Notes under the pieces: generated by a model | What the model was told of the DNA's origin: nothing | Databases searched by the model: none | The model's input: the letters and a program-made list of their open reading frames with translations, nothing else | Shown here: positions 22,001 to 34,000 of the stretch, piece by piece | How the letters are laid out: every line of letters starts with the position of its first letter | Numbering within the stretch: the stretch's first letter is position 1 | NCBI GenBank assembly: GCA_007922225.1 | Contig: ML679973.1 | Coordinates: 4,280,413-4,344,412, forward strand | From: Emydura subglobosa | Taxonomy: Eukaryota; Chordata; Testudines; Chelidae | Direction of reading: 5' to 3' | Length of the DNA stretch: 64,000 nucleotides | Program-made: the position numbers and the translations under genes

Positions 22001-25000
22001 AGTAATCAAAAAAGCTAACAGAATGTTAAGAGCCATTAGGAAAGGGATAGGTAATAAAACAGAAAATATTATCATGCCACTATATAAATCCATCCACACC
22101 TTGAATACTGTGTGTAGTTCTGGTTGCCTCATCTCAGAAAAGATGTATTAGAATAGAAAAGGATTCAGAGAAGGGCAACAAAAATGTTTAGGGATATGGA
22201 AACAGCTTCCATATGAGAAGAGATTGGAAAAAACTGGGACCGGTCATCTTAAAAAAGAAACAACTATGGGAGGGGGGATATGATGGAGGACTATAAAATC
22301 ATGAAAGGTGTGGAAAAATTGAATAGGGCAGTGTTATTTACCCCTTCATATAATACAAGAACCAGGGGTCTCCCTATGAAATTAATAGGCAGCACATTTA
22401 AAACAAACACAGGGAAGTATTTCACACAGTGCAAAATCAACCTGTGGAACTTGTTGCTATGGGATGTTGTGAAGACCAAAAAGTATAATTGTGTTTAAAA
22501 AAAGAACTAGATAAGTTCCTGGAGGATAGGCCCATCAGTGGCTATTAGCCAAGATGGTCAGGGATGCAATCCCATGCTTTAGGTGTCCCTAAACCTCCAA
22601 CTTCCAGAAGCTGGGACTGGACAATGGGGGACTGATCAATAAGCCCTGTTATTTCCCTCTGAAGTATCTGATACTGGCCACTGTGAGAAGACAGGATACT
22701 AGGCTAGATACTTGTCTGACCCAGTATGGCCATTCTTACGTTCTTAATTTGTAAGCACCTAGGGGATAATAGGGTTATAAAAAATAGCCAGCATGGATTT
22801 GTCAAGACCAGATAATGTCAAACCAACCTAATTTCCTTCTTTGACAGGGTTACAGATCTAGTGGATTTTGGGGGGAAGAGAAGCAGTAGATGTGATATAT
22901 CTTGATTTTAGTAAGATTTTTGACACCGTCCCATGTGATATTCCCATAAGCAAATGGGAAATATGGTCTAGATAAAATTACTATAAGGTGGGTATACAAC
23001 TGGTTGAAAGACCATACTCTGCAGCAAGGGAGATTTAGGTTCGATATTGGGAAAAGCTTTCTAACTGTAAGTATAGTTAAGATCTGGAATAAGCTTCCAA
23101 GGGAGCCTGTGGAATCCCCATCAGTGGAGGTTTTTAAGAACAGATTGGACAATACCTGTCACTGAGGCCCAAGTTTCCAAAAAGAGGCCCTCATTTTATG
23201 TGTCTTAATTTTTGGGTGCCCATTTCTAGATTCCTTGGGTCTGATTTTTAGAGTCCTGGGGAACCACAGCTCCCATTGGCTTCACTGGGAGCTGTAAGTG
23301 CTCAGCACCACTGAAAATCAGACCCAAGGAGTCTTGTAATGGGCACTAGTAAATGGAGGCAAACAAATTCAAGACCACTTTTGGAAATTTAACCCTTAAT
23401 CTCTCTGTGCTTCAGTTTTCCCCTGTTTAAAATGGTCTTTAACATCTACCTCAGAGAGCAGTTTTGAGGATTAATGTTTATAAATCTCCATGAAGGATCC
23501 ACATAATGTAGTTTGCATATCTCCCGTTGAAATACTTACATTCATGTGGCGCAGCATCTTCATGGAGCTGCGTCGGAGGTGGATTAATTCAGTCGACTGA
23601 AGAGCACTCTCTGCTTGACTGAGCAGGTCTACACAGATCCACTCAATCGATGCCACTGCCTCGATGCCGCCTGCTGCTGCTGCCACAGTGAAGACATATC
23701 CTTAGTAATCTGTTCCAAAATTAATCACCCATTGTCTTGTAATATGACAACAGAAAGCCTGAGAAGCAAAACATCAAGAAAAAAAATTAAATAATCAAGA
23801 AAATTATCAGTAGCAAAAACACTTTAAGGATTAAAACCTCATAGAAAAGCTGGAAGTGTCAGTTCATTATCTTCAGAAGATTCTTGTCTTTATGCTGTAA
23901 TGGAGTATATAGCAATGGGTCTAGGGAATTAAATTTACTTAAAACAAATGCCTCACCTTTTGTTCTACATTTAGTTGCAAGACTGTTAGTTCAGCCAACT
24001 AGTCTAAACATGGGTCATATTCAAGGTGCATAGCATTTTCTGAAGAAAAACTAACCCTGTTGTTTGATAAGGCTTGGGTTCAATGGGTGGATATTTCACT
24101 AGTATTTATTTTCTGGGATACAGTTAAGTAAGACTAAGCAGCCTTCATGCTCCATGCAGCCAAGTTGCTTCTGAGTCAGAGGGAGAGGTGCTCTTTTATG
24201 TTAACATGATGACACAAGAGGATGCTTCCTGCCCAGAGCAGATTCAGTAGGACAAATTCAGAGGCTATGTGCGACCTGTACCTGCTGATGGAGAGGACGG
24301 GGGGTAGCAGAGTCAGGTCAGCAGCTTCAGCAGTTATTACTAAGCATGCTCATTCCATGGGAGCAGGAAAAACAACCAACAGGACGGTGTCAGAAGATAT
24401 ATGTAACAGTAACAAACACCCCCCTCCCCTTAACTTGTATCGTGTCCACTTCTCCCACAAGTGTGTAAATTACACAAACGCCCTTAGTCCTCCTTGCACC
24501 CGTTTCCTGGTGTGTAACATACACTATCTCTGAATATGACCCATAAGCTTTACATTTCTAGTTTTCCCATCTGTTGCTGTCACAATTTTTGCTGCAAAAA
24601 TAATCTGTTTCAAATTGCTGTCTCCTGGGCCAGGAAGAAATTTAATGGCAAATATTCTCTATTTTTACACAGTCTGGTCTTAATTTAAAAAAAAAAAAAA
24701 AAAAAAAATTTTTCCCCAGTGTTTTTCTTTTAAATTGATTGTGCAGTTTACCAGCTTCTGGTTGAGAGCTGGGAATGGTGGTGCTACTCCAGCATTTAAT
24801 TAAAAAAAAAAAAAAAAAGCGGGGGGGGAGGGCATATAAAAATAGTATTTGACAGTTATCACCCCAAAACTGCAGAGTCAGCAGGTGAGTTTTCTGCTTA
24901 TTTGTTAGTAAAACACTTAGCACACTTGAGCCCTGCGGCCTCGATCCACAATTTCCCTGCCAGTGCTCTGTAGCTTTGCAGAGCCCCTTGACTTTAGCAT

Positions 25001-28000
25001 GTGCTGTGCAGATGCAGGGGTCCATTGGCAAGGATCAGCTTGCAGAATCCAGGCCAATAAAGGTAATAATTTATAATAGTACTTGCTACTATGAGATGTC
25101 TTGGCCCTGTACTGTATACCATTACTATAGAATATTGTCATACCTTTTCATAAGGGAAAGCAGCACCATAGGGCAAAGAAGCAAAGTCTCAGTTTAGGCC
25201 TTTAAAGTGTGGAGGCTTGACCCATCAAGGTCTCCATTGCAAAATAATTCCTATGGAAATCATTAGGGTGTTCTGCACAGTACAGGAGACTGCACTTTCC
25301 ACAGGTTGGGAATACTTGTAGGATTGTCCTATTGTGAAGTAAAAAATAGTGACATCTGCACTTGAACCTGCTACCTTGAAAGTGTGTGTCCTGTTAAAAG
25401 AGATGGGCCCCCAATATAGTCTAAACACTTAAGTTGTTGTGTGTGTTATAGAACTGTAATACTGTAATTGCTGCTTGTTGTCTGAATCAGATATCCCCTA
25501 TGTAGCTGGACTATGTTTTAAATTTTACACTCATAATAACTAGAAATAGAACTCTTGAAATGCAAAAAAAAGTATAGTCAAACTAATGAAGTTTTTTTTC
25601 CCTCCCCAGGTCCTCCATCACTAAAATTAAATTGCGATGCCACTAATGATCAGATTAATATAACGTGTGAGTCGCATTTCTCAAAAAAAGTGACCTACAG
25701 TTGGAATCACACTGGCAAGGGAAAAGTTATTAAAGCTGATGGTTCTGTTGTCCAATTTGAAAAAAATGCAGACCTGCCGGAACAAGTTATGTGCATCATA
25801 GAAGTCTCCAAAACAAAAATCAACAGGTCAATCTCTCTGAGTACATGTCCCCAAGAGAGTAAGTATATGCATATAAAGGTGTATGTAACAGTGAGAGGGG
25901 AACCGGGGACTGAGCTGGGAAATGAGATGTTAGTTCAGATTGCAGGGTTTCTCTTGATGTCTCAGGAAATCTTGCCTTTTGTTCCCTTTTAATCTCTATG
26001 CTTAAGTCACTATAGCAGAGTCTATGTGGTCTTAAAAGCTAATTTAGAACTGTTGAAAGGTGCTAGATTGATAGTTTAAAGCCCACTGCACAGAACATAT
26101 AATGCAGGGATAGCAGTAGTGTAAGCTGTCAGCTGTTACTTGGAATGAACTACTAAGGGAGAGAAGAGAGTTACATCTCCGTGGACTGAGCAAACCTGGG
26201 CGCCTCTGCTGAATATGGGCGGTTTGTTAATGTCAGTTATTATGATGGTCTTGTGTTGTGGACACCAGTCCTCTAAGAACTGGACTGAATCTATGAAATC
26301 ATTTCACATAACCCGCCAAGCAGCCATCAAATGCTGCTAATTTCAATTGCTACTGGCCTGATCTGGATTTGAACTGGTGATTTGGAAGAGTAGGTATGGA
26401 AATGTTTCCTGTCACCACCACCTCAGCGAATTGTTTTAGTTAACTTGTGGAACTCACGGCCACAAATTGTCAAACAGGGTATGTCTAAGCAATCAGTGCT
26501 ACAGAGGCATAGGTACAGTGCTGCAGCTATGCTGCTCTAGTGCAGACACTTGCTGCAGTGATGGAAAGGCGGTTTTCTGTTGCTGTAGTAAATCCACCCC
26601 CCACAAGAGGATTCTTTCATTGGCCTAGCGGGGTCCAAGCCGGGGCTTAGGTCGGTTTAACTCGGTCTTTCAGGGGTGTAGGCCAGGCCTGAGGCCAGGA
26701 TTAGACATTTATATGATTAAAAAGAATATCTACAGCTACACATTTTTGTTCTAATATACAGAACCTAACCACTCCTGCTTTAGAGGCATAAGCCAATTAC
26801 TAACTGACAGGAGTTAGGAAGAAAGTTCTGCTTTGGGCAGATTATTCCATGGCTGTCCAGCATATTGATTCTTGCCTTTTCCTCTGAAGCATTAGACTCA
26901 TAGACTTTAAGGTCAGAAGGGTCCATTATGATCATCTAGTCTGACCTCCAGCACATCGCAGGCCACAGAACCTCACCCACCCACTCCTGTAATAGACCCC
27001 TAACCTATGACTGAGTTAGGAACAAGCCATTGTCAAAGACAGCGGGCTGGACTTGCTGGACTCAGTGTGGCAATGTACTGTGATCTGGTATGGCAATTCC
27101 TACGGTAAAAAAATTGAAACTCTTGTTAACTTTCTAAAGATAGGAAGCCATTAAAATATCTTGGGTATAATGTAACATATCATCATTGGGCCAAAGTCAT
27201 CCCTGATGTAATTCCATTGGAGCTAGTGGGGGTGGCACCAATGACTGAATTTGGTCCAATAATTTTAAAGTTTTACATTTGTATTTGTTTTTTTAATGTA
27301 TTTTCTCTATACACTGAACCTCTAATGAGGTTGTTTACAGCAAATTGAAATGACTTTTTAGCTAATTTTTCATTTTTTGTCTTTAGGTTCTGAAAGTCTT
27401 ACAAGAGGTAGAGATGGTATGATAGCATTTGTAGTTATTGTTTTTCTCCTGCTGATCATGATAGCACTCCTCTGCACTGTATGGAAAAAAGGTATGTAGC
27501 ATGTTGTTTGCAAATGTTCTGAGTTTACTGCATTCTAAGTTTCAGTAAGGTGAACAAAAGTTTATGTGCATTAAAATGCATTTTAATTATGTAATCAATA
27601 AGGACAGCTTATTTCTCTATAAGCTAGAGGACTTGAGAACAAATTTACTTTAACTTCCTTAGGATTAAATCCTGGGCTCTATATACATCTCACAACAGGC
27701 ACATCCTGACAAAAAGTCTTGCAGGGCTGTGCATGTCTGTGTGCGCACGCGTGTGCAGGTTATCCCTGCTCAGGCTGAGTTTTGGAGCTGCTGCTTTACC
27801 TGAATCTGTGGCCACTCTACATGTGTGTTTGGGGAGTCAGCCTGTGGAGCCATGTAGCTGTCATGCCTCTGCCCCTGTGTGTTTGCGCATGAACCTGGCA
27901 TGCAGGGGGTTGAAGATATCCTTTCCATAGACACTCACTGAGTTCTGCACTCCTGTGAAAAGTGACTGTGCTAGTTTTGCTGCCAATTAGATATACATGT

Positions 28001-31000
28001 CTGTAGCAAGAAGGGCAGGATTTGACCATTAGCTACACGCCCCTTTTCCCCCTTGCACCCCTTTCAACTCCCACTTTTTCATAAAGTAATGCAGAAAGCT
28101 CTGACTCCATTTGCCATTTGCTCCTAGGGCAGCCCAAGTGTGATACAAATGACAATAAAAAGGAAAACCTATAAGTCTCTGCCGTGTGCCTCCTGCTTCT
28201 TTTCTATGCTGGCTGCATGGAGAATTGACCACCTGTTCAGCTACTCTGAAATTCTGACAATTGTAGCTCTGTAAAGGAGAAGCAGTAATTGCAGGTTATC
28301 TCTGTGTATCTCTTTCTGCTAACAACTTTTAGATTAATACTATGGGCTGAATTCTGGCTTGGAAGAGAGGTGCCTATCTTCCCCTGCCCCCAAGAAGCGG
28401 GCACAAACATAGCCCTGGTTTACACTTACCTGGCAATTCGGTGGCAGTCGACGGGAGTTATGCAAGCTACTCTGCGTAGCTTGCGTAACTCCCATCGACT
28501 GCTGGGCTTCCCTTCTGCGCGCTGTCTTCACTGCACTGCGCCAGTTCCCGTCGACGCAGTGCTATGCCACTTGAGGGGGTGGTTTTACTGTGTTGACTTC
28601 CTGATTGATTGAGCGGATCTACATTGACCACTCAATCAATCCAGAAAGATTGATTTGGCAGTGATGACTTTGCTGCCGTCAGTATAGACATACCCCTAGT
28701 GTTGAGCCTAGAGATGCTCTGTGTGTAGAATTCTCATTGGCTTCAGTGGGACTTCAGCACGCAGAGGAGTTCCAGTGTTCAGCTGAGCTGTGCAAAAGCC
28801 GCACAGACCACCTTTCTCATTCTCTCAGACAATGGCCTGAACAGGGACAGTCTCCATGCCACTCACTCCTAGTTCAGTCATATGATCAGTATGTTTGGAG
28901 TAGAAGCTTTATGTGTGGACCAGTGCTAGATCTGCAAATATGTAGTTGTAGGGGTTAATCCTGCTTTAAGAAGGAGGTTGGAGATGATCTCCTGGGGTCC
29001 CTTCCAACCCTAATCTTCTATGCTTCTATATTGCTTATGGACCCTGCACACTCTCTCCCAGTCACTGCCCATTTTGGGCCCTTTCTCAAGTCAGATGTGA
29101 AAGCCCCCCTGAAGAGGTCTCTCTACATTTGTTAACTGCCTTAATTCTGGCTCCAGCTATTTTTTGCTCTCCCGCTTCTGTTCATTTATGTTCAATTATA
29201 TTTAAACTAGTGTGCATTTGGCACTTGTTGAGTGAGAATTTGCCCCTACTGTATGTGTCTCATTTACAGCCTATTCTTCCCACCAAACATGTTAGATCAT
29301 GATCTCTTTAGAGCAGGGACTATCTTTTTGTTCCGTTTGTACAATGTCTAGCACGATGGGGTCCTGGTCCATGATTAGGGCTCGTAAGCACTATAGTAAT
29401 GCAGATAACAGCTAGAAATGACCCTTTTTTTTTTTTTTTTTTTTTTTTAAGGTTGGTTTAACAACATTCACAATTGGATACCCACAAATCAGTCAGGTAA
29501 ATATTATGTTAAATTTATGGGCTCATTATGAAGTTTCACAAGAGCTGTACACAGTGTATAACTGAGGGTTCACAACAATATTCTTTCTGGGAACCAAATG
29601 TGTTGATATGCTGTTGAAGGTATTCTTTATGGGCTCTTGTGTTCCTGTTATGAAGAGCATGGAGAGAGACACTAAGAGATCCCTGAAACATAGGCATATA
29701 GTTACAGAATTTTTATTTTCCTTGTTCATCCTATCAAGGGGTTTCATCTTGGGAGGACAGGACGTTGTCTGGCAGGAGCCCTACCCTTTGGTTGATGCTG
29801 TTTAATGTGTGGTCTGTGGCTAATAAATACCCTCCACAAGCCCTGGCTGGATGATTCATTTAGCTCTTTGTTAGCTCAGCTCTCCTGTGCCTGCTAGGAG
29901 TGAATGTTAGGAAGGGGTGTCACTGTTTTATTTATATCGAGTTTCAAGTTTGGAAGGGGTCACCGATGGATGTGGGCCTAACTGACTTGGGAGAAAGAGA
30001 GAGAGAGAGTTGTTTGGGGTAAAACGTGAGAGGAGGTTAATTTGGGAATAGGTGTGGTATACAGGCTAACTCACTGCACTTCTGAACTCTTTCCTGAGCT
30101 GAGAGAGTTCTTGTTGGCACTGGAATTGCCCAGGCTGCTGCTGCTTTCCTTTTGCATTTGAGAAGCAATGGGCTGGAATTATAAATGAATCTTGAGATAC
30201 GAAAGCCATTCTAATGCTTCTGAGTAGCTAGATAGATCCCCTTGTGCCACCACTGTAAGCATGAATGGGGCAGTTATGATATGTATGGTTTGTACTTCAC
30301 CAGGGTTACAATTGGGTGATTCTTTGATTTTTGCGCCCCCCTCGTCCCTAATTTGTGGAGGAGATAGCCACAGCTTCCGTGTGTTGTCTGAATCCTTTGG
30401 GGAAGGCAGAATCCCAGGACTTCTTTTGTTAGATCTTCAATAAGGTCTTCGTTTGAAATGTCACAAGCAGCCCATGATTCAAGCCAGTGAGTGCTAGCAT
30501 TCTTTCTGTTGACATGTGGATCCAGAAGGGCTTCTTAGAGTTGTCAGGAGAGTGGCAGTGAATTGCGGTGTTGTTGGTGTATCAGCAGATCTGGAGTAGC
30601 CGGGGTCTTGTACTCACAAACCACAGCAGCCTCTTATGTGATGTTGACTGGTGTAAACCTCACCAAAATTGAAAGCCACGGTATTGGCATTGATTTGACA
30701 GAGCTGCTAACAAGGCTCATGTCTTAGGTGACTTTGCTGTCCACGTTGGTGATGACTCTCGTGGGCTTTCCTGGGGTCTCATGGTTGGCATGTCAGTCAT
30801 TGGCCTCTATGATGAGACTTTGGCTCTGCACACAGGGCTGGGCGCTTTGGATCCTATTTTGTGACTGAGGGGTGAAAGTTAGTCCTTTGTTAGGATCAAA
30901 TCATTACCGCTTGCAGTTTGAGGTCAGGGCCGATCGATGTTCCTTTCAGATCCAACAAAGGCTGATGGACCTAGCTAAGTTTCAGGCTGTTCTACAGTAT

Positions 31001-34000
31001 AACAGTCCTCTAGCAATGTGCCGCTAGGGTATTATGATCACTTTGTCCTCACCCATTAATATTGAGACTCCTAAGCATCGTCTTTCTTGGTGTGCACATG
31101 ATCTACACCAGATAAAATGTGTAACTTGGGTATTAGAGCATCAGGGACAGAAATTGCACACTGTTCCATTGCATCACTGAGAATTTCTGAGCTGCCATGT
31201 TGAGGCTGGAATGGAGACAGAGGTTTTTTCCAACCATAGCATTCATCTGGCATAACTGTTCCAAGGTGGTCGCAGCCTGATGGTTCTTGGTTGCCTACAC
31301 CAAGATGCTGTGAAGAATCTTCTTTTTACTGAGCAGTCAAATTCGATTTGGATTCAAACTGGGCGGGTTGCTTTCACAGAACAGACTTGTGTTTGGAAGG
31401 AAAGTTGCTTACATCGTTTGTGCCCCAGCTCCCCATCTGGGAAATGGTGTTGCAAGGATAAAGCCATGTTTATGAGGCACTCAACTGTTACAGTGATAAG
31501 TACATAACTAAATGGACATCCATTCCTCTTTCTGTGAACCATCTTGGCAGTTGAGATCAGCTAATACGCATGAGTTAACAGGCCATAGATTTTAATTATC
31601 TGGGGAGGGGATGGCTTATTCTCAGTGAAGGGCCCTCAGTTTTGGAAGTCACTTGAACTGGTCTGACAGAGCCTGTTTGTTAGTGCGAGACCCTTTTTTT
31701 TTTTTTTTTTTTTTTTACTCAAGCTTCTTGAGATTGAGGTAGGAGGGTTGGAGGTGATGGTTCTGTTTTGTTTTAGGGTCTTGTCTTCTGTATTGGTATA
31801 GTGTTTACGGAATTATGAATCTACTCCTTGAGTCGTGATTGGTTTCATTTTGTGAAAGGAAAATTAAATAATTCTTGATTTGAGGTTTTAGACATTTTAT
31901 GCTGATGTGCCTTTGGATTTTTTTATACATGCGAGTTTGTACTTCACTTCTTCAGCTGCATATAAGATTGAAGAACCTCCAGAAGATGAAGCAGTCCAGA
32001 GACAAAATGGCCAAAAGGAAGGTGAGTGCTGGAGTAGAATATATTTATACAGGCTACATTGCTATTGTTAATGGTCTGTTAGTATTTCTAGTATAAACCT
32101 TTCTGTCTAGGGATTTATACATAATCTGTAAAAACTGCTCCAGGCAGGAACCTGGCATACAAAGGGACTCATCTGCCTTGTGTCACAATTGACGTGATTG
32201 TGAGCAAGTTCAGTCCCAATGTCTCAGCTGAGGAGCAAATAAAGTTTAAAAAAAAAATTCCTACAAATCAGCTCCACTGGAATTTTGAGTTATAAATTGG
32301 TCTAAAGAAGAATTGTAGACGTAGGAATTGCCAGGCTGGGTCAGACCCAGCTTTGATGCTGATCTAGTCCAGAATGCTGTCTCTGGGTAATGGCTGGTAC
32401 TAGATGCTTCACACGAAGAAAGCCCACAATGGATGATTACAGAATAAACTGCCCATAGGTGCGGTTACTTCCTGACCCCATAGTCAGAGGTGGTCTCATG
32501 CCTTGAAGCATGAGAGTTTATATCCTTTTTAATTTTTATCTTACCTAATGTAACTGTGGGGTTGGTCTCATTATTCATATAAATATAAACTGTCTTTTTT
32601 TGAGAATTCTAATAATTATAAATATTGGATAAGAAAAATATCTATGGCTACACTGGGTGACTCGGCATGAAAGTACAGGACCACAATGAGCTTTGTCCTT
32701 TCCTGAAATGCTTATGCTATAATTGGACAGAATTTAACTCCAGTAATGTTTAAACCAGAGGCCAGTTTCTCTCCTTCACATGAGCAAGAGTCTGTTGATG
32801 CTATCATAAACATTTAAAACAACTAAGATTAAAAGGGGTACAGACACATTATTTGTGAACAGACATGGATTTTTATAAATGTGCTCAGTATTCAACATAG
32901 TTTGTATGACCTGCTCAAACGATTGTTATGTAACCTTGTGATCTCCTTCATGTAAATGAACACAAGCAGGCCGAGTCTCTGGAACGATGCTACTGGCACA
33001 AGCTCAGTAAGAACAATGTGTATTGATTACTGGAACGGAGTATAGAGGCAGTTCCCATCCTCTGCTGCTGCTGACTTTGCCTCCTCCAGGCGAGAAACAC
33101 CCCCTCCCTTGCCTTTCCTCCAGAGTTACTTCCTAAGTCCAGAGTCCTTTGTGTCTGGGTCAGAGCCACACCTGTAGACAATGGTAACTGTGAGGAGAGG
33201 CAGAGGGAAACCGAGGCAAAAGGGATCATTTAAAATTTTTAGAACTCTATACCCAAAAATTGTACCAGGAGCATAAATAATATAGAACATTACCACATAC
33301 TTGCTACTTCTATTAATAAACTATAGGTCAGTGATACTAAATAGGAGGCCCATGGCAAAACGTGACCTGCTAAGGCTTCCTGTGTGGCCTACCCGCTCAC
33401 TTTAAAAAAATGTTGATGATTGAATTCGCTGCTTGTGGGCTGACAACCCAAGCCCCAGCCACCTAGGGGCCGAACTCAAACAAAGGGCATCAAAATACAA
33501 GTTCACCCAGGGTGCCATTTTCCCTCAGACTGGCTCTGGACGCTACCCATTTTTTCATTAGTGATGGAAATGGAGCAAAAAATGAATCCGAGTGGGAGTG
33601 AATGACACAGAGTCGACCGTGAAAACTGAACTTTTAACCCAAACTGGACAGCGGATTTTCTTTTTATTCAGCCACCGCATTTAAATGGAAAACCTTTGTG
33701 TTTAATATGCCAAACCACTGTGTCCATCTGTAAGGCCATCAATGTGATGAGGCGCCACTTTGAATCCAAGCTCAGTAACTTCAATGCGGCCTATCCTCCT
33801 GGCAGTGTTGCAAAATGTGACAAAATTGAAAATGTGAAGTCTCTGTATCACACTTCACATGTCATGCTCACAACATCAGCGAGTGTACAGGAGAAAGCAC
33901 CAGCTGCTTTTCTTCAGGTAATGTGGGTGCTAGCGAAGAAGAAGAATCTTTTCCTGGATGCCAAGTTTGTGAAGGGATGCACATTGGAAATGCTGGAGGA

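Noticed and set aside
31956..32021. A tyrosine signalling motif in the tail (AAYKIEE).
   Set aside because: It does not fit ITIM, ITAM or SLAM switch motif consensus because the +3 residue is Glu and there is no Thr at -2.
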